Part shown: positions 47,652 through 58,677 of the stretch, in pieces
Layout of the letters: every line of letters starts with the position of its first letter
Numbering within the stretch: position 1 is the stretch's first letter
Source of the DNA: Amanita rubescens
Taxonomy: Eukaryota > Basidiomycota > Agaricomycetes > Agaricales > Amanitaceae
Length of the DNA stretch: 64,000 nt
Reading direction: 5' to 3'
Assembly (NCBI GenBank): GCA_015039365.1
Contig: WION01000128.1
Span: forward strand, 62,001 to 126,000
Notes under the pieces: model-generated
Databases searched by the model: none
What the model saw: the letters and a program-made list of their open reading frames with translations, nothing else
Told to the model about the DNA's origin: nothing
Made by a program: the position numbers and the translations under genes

Positions 47652-49918
47652 TAAGCCTAGGAGAAATCTATTACTATTGGGTTCTGTTTAGGTTCTGTTT
47701 GGCGCAGCGTCGTGGGGTGATCCGAAATGCAATCAAGTTATCCACTCTTGTCAGTTTAACTTGACTGCTCGCGACGAGCCTCAGTTTCGATTTGAATACC
47801 ATGCCGACTAGTCATCAAGCGGGGTCGAAGAGGAGGTGCTATTCCCAGCGTCTGTCTTCAAAATTCCAACTCGTGTGTGCGATATCCTACTCGTTGAACG
47901 CCCCACAAAATATATCAAACACAGACCTATCCCTTCCGGCCCGTCAGCATCACTCGCCCGTAACGCAAGAACAACTCACATTTGCTTTGGTCGTTGTTTA
48001 TCCGTGCCGCATTTCACCTATCCTCGGACGATATCGATTAATGAGGAGGTATTGTATCGGGGATTCCGACGGGGGTGGTACGAGGCTCACAACGGCGACG
48101 GACCCGATTATCAGCGTTCTCTCGAAGCTCAGCCTATGCACCGGAAGGGCCTTGCGAATAGAAGAAATACGCCTTGAAGACTCCAGAGAGAACTAACCCT
48201 GAATGGACATAAACGCTCTGCATAGTATATTCGTGTATCTTACAGGCTGAAGCTACAGAAGAAGGGAGGTGGCATGTGGACGACAGTAATCAAAGTAAAA
48301 AAACCCGATAGGCTAAGAAATCATCGGAATTCTGGTTAGATCAGAGGGACCAGGGGGTTGGTGCGTCGAAATGGATAATATACATCTTCATCATATCCTG
48401 GAGGCGACTCGCCGTTTTCCTCGCCTTGATGCTCTAGATGTGCTTGCAAATCGCGATACTTCTGCTGCGATTCCAGCTTCAATTTCCCCAATTCTTGTTT
48501 CAACAGACGTTGCTCTTTCTCCTCCTGCGTTCGTAGCAGGCGTTCTCTCGCTTCCCGTTCGCTCCTAAGCCCCACTCGCTCCAACGTGAGAAATCCCACT
48601 TGGTCACCAAGTTTTTCGAGTGACCGGAGTCGGTGACACCCCGAGTCGATGAGAACCCGTAGCAACACTGCCAGAAGGCCTGACGGAAAGGGGAAAGGGC
48701 GCGCGTGACGCGTGACGGATACAACAGGGATATCAGTGGAGGGGCGCGGGCCCAATGAGGGTAGGAACGGCTGATCTAGGACGTTGTAGGGCGCGCATCA
48801 GATGCAGCGGGAGACCGCGGGAATGAGTGAGGGTGCGGGCGCGCATCTCACCTTTCCTTGAACGCTTGAACCCTCAGGCCTCCGAAGCTCTCCTGACAAA
48901 TCTCATGACTTGTTCTCTCTCCTTCCATCTCTACCTGCCGTATACAGTCAAAAGGAACAAAAAGGAGACGAAAGCCCAGGTTTATCAATCACCCGCTACC
49001 TTTGAACCATGAGGTGCACGATTCAGAGGCTCTGTGACGCGTGCGATAAGTATCCAAAGGTAATCTCACAAATCCTTGCCCTCCCCGTTCCGCAAGTTGA
49101 TAATTTTATCAGCGCATCGTGCACGAGGATTTACGGAGAATAGCATCGTTGGGAAATACGAGTCACTTCGCTGACGCCAACCTTACTAGCCCTCTCTGCT
49201 GAAGTTTCAATATGAAACCACGCACGCGTGCGCGCCGGCCCAGATAATGCTCCTCCTGCATACTTGCTCACAATATCGACAACCCTGAATCAAATAAACC
49301 AAATGACGTCAAACGTCGGTCGGCATTCGCATACGTGCCTGTGACACGGGGTACCGCGCGAGGAGTGGATCCGTGCGCTGCGGCGACAATGAGGTAACGG
49401 TTCTAAACCTGCAATGAAACCTCAAGAGTTAAAATCTGTATGTCGATTTGCGCCGTTGCGTCCTACAAAGAAAGTCAACAAAGGGGTCGCAAGCTCCCCC
49501 AAAAGCACAAGGTGATAACGCAATCGACGCACCCGTAAACAGTGCAAGCAATATTTTAACCGTCTCATGTTTTCGTATCTAAGGGCTGCGCTTAGGCCTC
49601 TCGCTTCCAAAAAACAGCTTGCAATCCCCTTTGCCTGCCAATCCCAGCCCGTGATCACGTCCGGCAGCAAAGCGGCCAGGAATACTACATCGTGTACTTA
49701 TTTCAACTGACTGGGCATGTTACCAAGCCAGCGAGTCGGCGATAGTATATATCACAAACTTACGAGCATGTGAATACCGCCACAATATATCCAATTCGTG
49801 AGCACTACAAATTACATCGATGACAAATTGTGAAATGACTGGAATTCGGTTAGTGACGACACTCTTGGCCCATTCCGTCAGCTCAGTTAAGTTCTGAAGT
49901 GGATTTATTAGACAGACC
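47652..49918. other. 2.3 kb without a firm gene, with a repeat and a helical reading
   Basis: Bases 47858-48004 repeat 56918-57078 (see the repeat entries). On the minus strand 48660-48336 is open and encodes a charged, helix-prone sequence (EREARERLLRTQEEKEQRLL) ending NPLVPLI, but it lacks an ATG and clear splice partners. On the plus strand ATG 49010 with a GTAATC...ATCAG intron could encode a very short protein (MRCTIQRLCDACDKYPK...). Neither is strong enough to call a gene. The 3' end of the right array gene lies at 49919. Confidence 0.35.
47858..48004. repeat. Short direct repeat, copy 1 (partner 56918-57078)
   Basis: About 145 bases beginning TTCCAACT(C/T)GTGTATGCG-like and ending CACATTTGCTTTGGTCGTTG are shared with 56918-57078 in the same orientation. 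In the partner, the right part is the very end of the F-box gene (its last codons and stop on the minus strand). This copy thus looks like a stray piece of that 3' end. The two copies flank the right array gene. Confidence 0.75.
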
Positions 49919-52900
49919 TCAAGCCAATGCCGCCGCAATGTCCTTTATCGTCGAGCGTTTAGAAGGAATGGACTCCCAACATCTCTGAATGAGATGCCAG
50001 GTATCGTCTTCCATTCTCGGACTTTCTAATCGATCCGGGCGCTTTCCATTTGTGACTAGTCGAAGAATTTGAATGTCGGTCTTGTCATGAAAAGGAACGG
50101 AACCAAAGAATGTCTGTTTAAGGTCTTGGATCAATGCACCAATCAAGCAAAAATCTATACACACTGCATAATAAAGGCAACCGAAAGCATAAACATCTGT
50201 TGCCATTGTTTTGCTTCTTTTCAGTAAAGCCTGATCTCTCTGACATCCATCACAGTCGAACAGACCACACGTGGTGCACATGCCAAAGAGTTCGGGTGCA
50301 ACAAAATTGATAGCAAATGCTGTTGTAGATCGTGTAACAATGGCTTCGAAATGTCGAGTTGATCCAAAATCAGTGATTTGGCAATGGAATTCAGAATTAA
50401 GGAGGACATTATGCTGGTAAATAATGTGATGAATGATTTGGGAGGCACAAAGATATTGGAATCCTTACCCCATGCAAGTCACCATGTACAATTCCTTCTG
50501 AGTGAAGATACTTCACACCTTCTGCTACCTCTAGCATCTATGTAGAAGATGTTAGCAAATTCATCACAAAGTACGTGCAGGAGTCCCACCACTCTGTGGA
50601 TCTCATTAATCTTGATTGGCTCCTGCTGAGTCTTTCTCCATCCAGTCAATGTCCCATTTGCCATGAATGGTGACACGAGAAAGAGCTGTGATCCCTCCTC
50701 AAATATCCCTAAGAGAGGAAGGATAAAATGGTGTGAGAGTGATTTCCATGTTAGAGCCTCCTGGCAAAAGTCTTTACTAAGTGAGTTCTTATTAAACTTT
50801 TCAGAATTGTTAAAAAATAAAAACTTAGAAAAGCACTAACATTGGTATGGCCCCTGTCCACCACTTTCAATGCTACTGGCAATCCTTTGTATGCACCCTT
50901 GAAAACACGCCCAAAGCCTCCAATACCAATCACTGTCATCTTGGCAGTTTTAACATCTGTCACAAAAAGAGATTTTGGTATGATATTTTTCTTGGACACC
51001 AGTTCAAGCATGAGCCTCCTAGCCTTTTGATTTTCACTCTGAATGTGTAATTTGTCATGGCAGAGTGACTAAAGGGAAAATATTGCACATAAACTAACAA
51101 AAGAGTGTATACATACATACATGGAGAATAAAATCAAGCAATGACTCAATGTTTAAGGTGCTCAGTTCAGATGCTGAGACAGAATATTCAGATAGATGCA
51201 ACAATTCACCCATAAAATCATGGGCAGATGTTTTAGCCATTGAACCACCACGTGCTGTTGACTAGTGGTTGTGAGTTAGACTCTGTGGTACACTGATGCT
51301 TGGGAAGTACAACTTGAATACCTTAAGGATGATTTCAAGCAATGCTTCCATGGGTGCATTGTCACCATTTTTTTCCTCCTGGTCCCAAGGCAAATGGAAA
51401 CTTGCTGTGCCATGAATTGTTCATATGTGGTGTATGAGTAGGTAAGGCACACACCATCAATGTTAGTCACCTGCTTGTAGAGGAATTGGACCAAATCTTG
51501 ATAACCAGAATGCACAAGAGTAGTAGGTGTAATGTCAGTCTTCAGCTTCTCAACAAAGCCTTTGTGCTTGAATTGATCCAAAGCTTCCGTGACTGATGGA
51601 AGAAATGGTTTGTTGATCCAAAATGATAACTTGGCAATGAAAATAATTGCTTGAGAGTTTCAGCATAAATAGAGCAAATGAAGTGGAAAGATTTACAAAC
51701 TAAAATTTGGCAAGAAGTAGGCTTATTGCAATAGTGTCAGTATTAAATTACAAGAAAAACAAACCATACATACATCAACTAAAAAGTTCTTTTGTTGACC
51801 TCCAAACATAGAAAGAAGTGCATGCTAATCATAAAAAAGAGTAAATCCTTCAATGTACCATCAGACATACACACTAGCATGTGGGCTGATATGAAATTTG
51901 ATGTTTCATAAGTCAGTTTCACTCACCTGAAAATCAAAGAAATCATGATGTAAGTCAGAGGACAATCATGTGAGGCCCTGGGATTGGGTAAGCTGATATA
52001 GAATCTTACAATCTATTGACAATGATAATGTAAGGCAAAGAAATAGAAAAGGTGAGACTATGTGCTCACTTCCTGATATAGTACAGTACATATGTAGGAC
52101 ATGATGAGACTACCTTTTGGAAGTGTTCACAAAATGCCACTCACTTTCTGTTGGTCATGGGAAAAGATGTGACACTGTTCCACAACAGTGTGTAATAATA
52201 TCACATACTCGCTGTTGTTCATAGGATAAGATGTGATCAGACTGTTTCACAACAATGCACAATGTTGCTCACTTGCTGTTGGTCATAGTAGGAAAAGATA
52301 GGATGAAACACCCTTTCACAAAAATATGCAATGTCACTCACAAGCTGTCAGTCATAGGAAAAGATGCAATGGGACTGCCTTTCTCAAAGTGTGCAATGTC
52401 ATCACTCACAAACTGTTCATCATAGGAAAAGATGTGATGAGACTGCATCTTATGAACTTATGTGCAATGTCACTCACTCGCTGTTGGTTATAGGAAAAGA
52501 TGTGATGAGACTGCATTTCAGAAATGTGGAATGTCACTCACCTGCTGTTGGTATAGGAAAAGATGTGATGAGACTGCCTTTCACAAAATGTGCAGTATAA
52601 CTCACTCCCTGTTTGTCACAGGAAAAGATATGATAGAGTGCCTTTCTCAAAATGAATGTCACTCACTCCCTGTCCATCAGAGACAAAAGATGTGATGAGA
52701 GTGCCTTTCACAAAATGTGCAATGTCACTCACAAACTGTTGGTCACAGGAAAGGATGTAGACTGCATTTCACAAAATGTGCAATGTCACTCACAGCCTGG
52801 GTCAGAGGAAAAGATGTGATAATGTGCCAACTGCCTTCCACCAAATGTGCAAACTCACAAACTGTAGGTCATAGGAAAAGATTCAATGAAACTGCCTCTC

Positions 52901-55900
52901 ACAAACTGTTGAGTCAATGTCACTCACAAGCTGTTGGTCATAGTTGGAAAAGATGTGATGAGACTGCCTGTCACAACATGTCCAATGTCACTCACAAGCT
53001 GTTGGTCATAGAAAAGATGTGATGAGACTGCCATTCACAACTTCATGCACTTGAATGTGTCCCTCACTTCCTGTTGGTCACAGGAATTGAAGATGCCATG
53101 AGACTGCCTTTCAAAAATGTGCAACTTGTCACTCACAAACTGTTTGTCAATGGTCATGGGAAAGGAAGTATGATAATGAGACTGTCTTCATAAAATGTGC
53201 AATGTCACTCACTGCTCCCTGTGGGTCATAGGAAAAGAAGTGATGAAACTGTCTTTTACAAAATGTATAATGTTACTCACAAACTGTTGGTCATAGGAAA
53301 AGATGTAATGAGACTGCCTTCCTCAACATGTGCAATGTCTAGCACTCACTCCCTGTTGGTCATACTAGGATGAGATTGCCTTTCATAAATTGTGCATTGA
53401 ATGTCACCCACTTCCTAGTGAAGTTATAGGAAAAGATGTGATGAGCCTGCCTTCCACAAGAATCTTCAATGTCACTCACATCCTATCAGTCATAGGGAAA
53501 ATATAGATAGAACAACTTTTCAGAAATGTTTGCAATGTAGTACTCACACACTGTTGGCAATAGGCAATAATTTTGATAACTGTCTTTTGAACCACTGAAC
53601 CAATGTGGCATGCTGCTAACCTTCTATGTTTGTTGTGATCCCACTGCATTCCACAAAACTTGCAATATCACTCACAATCTGTAAAACAAAGGAATGTGTC
53701 CAAATTGTCTTGAAGCAGAGTGGCCAGCACCACTCACTTCCTTTTAGAATGGAGTTACATATGTAGCATAACAAGTTGGAAAAAAAAAAGAATGTCACTG
53801 ACTCTCTTTTGCCATAGCATTTCATATTCATCATGGATTCACATCTCACAAAGTATCACATACATCCTGTTTGTTTTGCAATAGTTGGTCAAGCCTAGGC
53901 TTTGAAAATGAGAAATATTTACTGTCTATTATTTTAGGATAAGATGTAATGTTCATAAGGAGATAGAAATGAAATGCCACTTGCTTCCTGTTATTAATTG
54001 AATAAAATTTGTTGAAGCTCTCTTTCAGATAACAATATGTCACCAACTTTCTATTGTTCATTGAGTCATGTCTGATTCATAAACTTCAATGCTGCTTACT
54101 TTCTTTAAACAGGTCAGATGTGGTGTGCCAAGGCAGTGTTGTATCACTCACTCCCTATCCACAGGAAACTGAATTAACAAATCTGATCACCATAATAGAT
54201 CACTCACTTGCTGTTGGTTATATAATACACAATGGGATAATTTACCAAAAACTGCAATGAATTTGGATATCACTCACTTCCTGTATATTATGGAGCAAGA
54301 CTACTGATCACAAATGGAAGCATTACTCACAAACTATTGTCATGACAATATATCAGATCTAGTACATATGCAAGGTCAATTTCACTTACCCACTGATATC
54401 AATAGCACCAGATCCTGCCAATAATAATGTGGTGACAACTAACCTGTGTTTCACTCAGTTGTTTTTTGGCCATCTGAAGCATGACTAATCTTGGTTTCAT
54501 GTGAATGCAGTGGAGTGTTACTTACCTCCTGATGAACTTTTTGCAGTCATCCACATATCATTCCATATGAAGGCCACCTACCTCCCTGTCCACCTGTTGA
54601 CAGTTGATTTATCCTATGCTTATGTGCAGTTTGATGAAAGTGCATACCCAGAAATGTGGAAATTTTGAGAGAACTATGAGAACGACATCATCCCATGTCC
54701 AGTGTTTATGTTTCAGAACATGTCTGAACAATGTCAATGTTAGTAAATGACATTTTGAATGTGACCCTCACTGAAGTGCAGATTTAACTGAAAGATCCAG
54801 ATTATTCATCTGTGTTGAAACAAAAAGTTGATGTATAGTGGTATCATCAATTGCATCAGCAATTATCTGAGTTAATTCAGGGCAATTCTTCTTTGGCATA
54901 TCCATATCTATAAAGCAGGATTTCTTTTTCACTTTGGAGAAATAAATGTTCACCATTCTCACCTTCCAATCTCACATATAACTTGGGAGGATATTTGGTA
55001 TTCAAAACTTTAGGAAGATGAACTTTCTGAAAAGTGATTTCAGCAATTTCCTTGGCTCTCTCCCATTTATCTTCATCATTTAAGTCAGTCAAGTTGCCAA
55101 ATTCCCAGATTATTTGACCATCAAATTTGGTGAACATAACCACCAATGGAACTGTGAACGAAATATTTACTAGTCAGTGTGCTGTAGATTACTATTAGTA
55201 GATCCTGTGGCAATTTGGCAATTTGGTCAATGGAAAGGCAGTAACAATGAATAATCTCTCCAAAACCAACAAGATGAGATATGAAATCAGCAGGACTTAC
55301 CTCTGCCTGTCCCTTTATTGAAGCATTCAAGGTCTGAATGTAGAATGGAACGAGGGTCATCCATGGGTATACAGTACCTAGAGGCTTGATCAGCCTTCAG
55401 TAATGTAAAGGAATAACACAAAGTACCAAATTGCATGCAGCCGATTCTTCAGCTCAGTTTCTGCAGACCTCCTTTCAATGAACTTCCAGATAATTTCCAA
55501 TCCCTCAGTTGAACCAGATGCATGGAAGATGAAGTTACTCCCAGGGTATGTAATCTCTTGTTCAATAGCATATGCTCCCTGTTATTATTACATGTGAATG
55601 GGGGTACATGCATACATCCTTATCTGACTCACCCGACTGCCAGTGTCAGGCAATGTACTACCATCCTTCTCATATATGATGGGCCTTGTCCCTGTTGCTA
55701 GTACACCACAAACCTTCTCCATGATAGTTGTCCTTCCTGAATTGGCCCTTCCAATGATAAGGATGCGAAAGTGCAGGCATAGGTATTGCTCCCTGAGAAA
55801 TTTAATATGTGTCTCCTCTGTATCTGGTTGTATCTGTCAGATAATCAGATAATGTGAAGATATCATATTGGTTTACTTGATGGAAGTGCACTATCTGCAA

Positions 55901-56009
55901 GCACTGGCAGTGGGGTGTTTGACTGTGGGATGGTATGAGAGTGATCCTGGGCAGCCTGGGCTCGGGGGAGAACTTGATGAGAGAGAAATGATAACTTTGT
56001 GTTTGGCAT
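49919..56009 (-). CDS. G-domain / single-codon exon array / protein kinase fusion (right copy)
   Basis: I splice 58 exons by hand into 852 aa with no stop. The first ten lie between 56009 and 54444 (56009-55877, 55823-55633, 55578-55427, 55377-55301, 55151-54963, 54907-54772, 54723-54648, 54593-54582, 54538-54536, 54473-54444). Then come 38 micro-exons (54392-52010), then 51824-51774, 51721-51697, 51649-51455, 51404-51322, 51261-51121, 51068-50841, 50796-50590, 50537-50469, 50413-50165 and 50113-49919. The G domain is degenerate: the P-loop reads GRANSGRT (Lys to Arg) and the DxxG segment is deleted (FIFHASGSTE). TKFDG is kept. After the array come HALLSMFGGQQKNFLVD and a hydrophobic piece (SIIFIAKLSFWINKPFLP), then the kinase: GIGGFGRVFKG, VALKVV, HGDLHGHN, ITDFGST, and the closing CWESIPSKRSTIKDIAAALA. 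Kinase activity is plausible; the substrate is unknown. Confidence 0.85.
51926..51927 (-). promoter_or_regulatory. Possible zero-length exon (recursive splice site), right gene
   Basis: On the minus strand TTGATTTTCAG is followed at once by GTGAGTGA, in the same place as 9004 in the left gene. It lies between the last single-codon exon (ATT, 52010) and the exon at 51824. Conservation of both acceptor and donor in two diverged genes supports function. Confidence 0.5.
52010..54392 (-). repeat. Tandem intron array with single-codon exons (right, 38 micro-exons)
   Basis: Same build as the left array, on the minus strand. Codons 5' to 3', each with its lowest plus-strand coordinate: W54390 F54331 E54278 Q54208 G54152 K54100 K54048 E53985 T53923 D53864 R53803 E53738 I53676 K53621 C53548 D53480 E53412 G53350 F53281 G+A53213 (six bases) F53137 E53068 L52996 L52928 F52859 A52794 F52733 G52667 G52606 Q52542 R52478 F52410 L52342 Q52273 R52209 K52145 E52070 I52010. 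There is no stop among 39 codons. The first 13 positions align one-to-one with the left array (W F E x G K K x x D R E x), and each of those introns matches its left partner. From about the sixteenth position on, the introns are copies of one sequence and the codon order no longer matches. The donor after E53985 is GCAAGT, a GC-AG intron. Confidence 0.87.
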
Positions 56010-57052
56010 GAGAATTGGCTGCCGTGTGTGAAGTAAGAATGGTGTGCAAGTCTGACTCAAATAAAAATAACGAAGTGGATGCCAGGTGCTAGATTCAAGG
56101 TACTAATGAGCACGCCGTGATGCAATAATTGATGTGGCTAGACTCACCTACTGGTACTATGTGAAATGCCACGAAGCACGCAGGACGGCGTGAACGATGT
56201 GAGTGGACAGTGGGTTTGATCAAGGAAGTGAGCGCGTGGCATAGTATATATTCATGAGGTAGCAGTGACCCCTGGAACCGGTGGCCGAGTTCGGAGTCGC
56301 ACGTATTTCGACCTTCTCCATTAGGCATCATTGAAGCTCACTCGCCGCCGGGCAAAAGGATGCGCTGGTAATACCCAATGGAGAGATACGGCCGTTTACG
56401 AACGTACCAGCAAGCCGATCCGCTTCCAAAGTTCCACCGTCCGTCCGCAAATCTTCCTTTGAACTTCCATGCCGCAGTGACATCATCTATATTCCCAGGC
56501 TAATTGCCAGAACTTCACCTGCATGTGACTTGAATATCCTATCAATCTCCGCAGAACATTACTTGAGAAGGCGGCAATGGCCGCTCATAGCGTGACACAT
56601 GTGACAAGCGACTAGGCAACGATATGATGACAATATCTCACTGACGACCCTCACTGACCGCAGCCGACAAATCACATCCATAAACGGCGGAACTACTCGA
56701 GTGACGGGCGACGCGTGATCCATACTGTTTTCTCTCAGTATACCCGGGCCCTACAGTACTTGGCAAATCTGGGCCACTTCGTGCGGCAGCTTTTTTAGGA
56801 TGTTTGGCTCGGCGTGGCAATCCGCGTTCGGCTGCCGGCTAATCATTAATCAATACCCGGGATACCCCTGCACTTCGAAGTTCGTTTCGGCCTCGGAATA
56901 CGTTACTAGTAATTCCAATTCCAACTTGTGTATGCGTACAAATGAAAAATTTAAATTACTACTACTCATTGAACACTCCACAAAATATGTCAAACACAGA
57001 CCTATATCCCTTGGATCAGCACCAGTGACTCGCCCAATAACGCAAGAACAAC
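56010..57052. other. Intergenic region upstream of the right array gene
   Basis: About 1 kb. It must hold the promoter of the array gene (minus strand) and the region past the F-box gene's 3' end. CpG frequency returns to normal here. Its right part (56918-57052) belongs to the short direct repeat. No gene seen. Confidence 0.4.
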
Positions 57053-57078
57053 TCACATTTGCTTTGGTCGTTGTAACT
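56918..57078. repeat. Short direct repeat, copy 2 (partner 47858-48004)
   Basis: See the partner entry. This copy includes the stop and last codons of the F-box gene (LQRPKQM-stop at 57053) and its downstream flank, so it is probably the source copy. Confidence 0.75.
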
Positions 57079-58608
57079 TTATCCTCACCTCTCCATCGGT
57101 AGCACTTTCCCCGTTCCCATTCCCATTGATCCCCACCATCGAACCACCCAATTGCCGACCAACAACCAACCGCATATGATCCCCCCTCTCCTCATCAACC
57201 GTCACATGATCCATCTGCCTCAACTTTGGACAAGCCCTAGCGATACTCGCCATCGCCTGGGAATAATCCATCACCCCTTGCGATGACTGCCTCAACGTCT
57301 CCCAAATCCCCGACCCCTTAAACACCTGCAAATGACGAAACTGCGGCAAAAGCTGGAGCCACCCATCCATAGTAAAAAAGTACCGCTCGTGATGCCTCGA
57401 GCCGGTGACAGATGCGGGAAACCGTAAATGGGCAATGTTGGGAAAGAGGATTGGGATTTGTTCCAATCTATCGTCGCGATGGAGAGCGTGGATTAGGAGG
57501 GTTCGGAGACTCGCTCTGTCGTCGTGCGGTGTTTGTTCGAGGACGTGCATCAAGGAAGGGGGGATCGTTCGGATGTTGAGGCATTCGATGGTCCGTCGGA
57601 TCGTTGGATCTGGCATGTCGTTGGCATAGAGCGCTTCGGTGAGCGAGACGTCCGTGCTGAGGCGTTTGAGGTTGGGGAGGAAACCTGGGGGTAGAGCGAG
57701 ATCGTTGCCTATCGGGAACCATACGAGGTCTTGTATCGTCGGATGGTGGGAGAGGAATTGGACGTGGATTCTGTCGATGTGGGCGGGTGCGCCGGCGGTT
57801 AGGGTGAGTCTGAGCCGTTTGAGGCGGGGCAAGCGGCAGTTGGCGAGACGCGGGAATTCCATGGGGATGTCGAGATGTTCTAAATCGGGGTTTCGAGATA
57901 AGAGGTGTTCGAGATGGGGAGAGTTGTAGGGGGTCACCCATGCTGAGCCGTGGAGGCAGAGGGTGGTGAGATTGGTGAATCTCCATCCCTAGGGATTTGT
58001 AAAAGCAGGTTGGAAGCGAGGTGGGGAGAAGTGCTTACGGGATACTTGGTGCTATCTGGATCGTCTCCAATGTTGTGGGTGTACCGAGCAAAATCGCCAC
58101 CGAGGTAGAGGTGGCGCAAGTGAGCGTGCTTGTGAATGAGAATGTTGAGGAGATTGTATTCCCATAAGATGTCTTTGGAGGGGTAGCGTGAAGTGCCTGT
58201 TAGCCAAACAAAGGTGTTGAGGAGATCCATAGGGATAAGAGATCTACAGAGAGCAAGCATATATTTGGCCTCGGCATCTGGAGCGAATTCGTCGAAATCG
58301 AGGGTTGGGACGAGGGTTGTAGGGGATCTATCTCGAAAACCAGAGCGTTGTTTATTGAGGATATATAAGTGTCGTACGTTGCGAGCAAGACTAGTTGCTG
58401 AAGCGAGATGAGCCCATAAAGAATAAGAAAGGTCTAAAGTACGAATGAAGCGGTACTGAGTGTGTCTTGGTATTGCATGTCGAGCGCATTCTTTTGAAAC
58501 CTGAGCAAAAGCAGCGAGATGATCAACGCGGTCGATGTGAGCGAGAATACCGTCGATGATCTCAGGCGGAAGACAAAGCAACGACATCGACGTGACTGTC
58601 ACACTCAT
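57053..58608 (-). CDS. F-box protein
   Basis: F-box proteins of this kind serve as substrate receptors of SCF ubiquitin ligases. The N-terminus has the F-box: LLCLPPEIIDGILAHIDRVD and HLAAFAQVSKECARHAIP. Leu-rich irregular repeats follow. Exon 1 ends DPDSTKYP at a GTAAGC donor (about 58040), and exon 2 starts GWRFTNLTTLCLHGSAW (about 57990). The LRR-like part includes HLEHLLSRNPDLEHLDIPME and LPNLKRLSTDVSLTEALY, and the end is IKLQRPKQM at 57053. Two start codons are possible: ATG 58608, or ATG 58587 just before the F-box. The first lies only two bases from an ATG on the other strand (58611), so 58587 is more likely. Confidence 0.75.
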
Positions 58609-58677
58609 CTATGTTTCCCTTCACTTTCAAGTTCCCCGTCCCAGACATCGTTAACCCATTCGCTTCTACTCAAATCA

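Noticed and set aside
52903..52927. An extra TTT micro-exon at 52903-52905 in the right array
   Set aside because: It would leave an intron of only 22 nt (52906-52927). The sequence is better read as an altered internal part of a normal-length intron.
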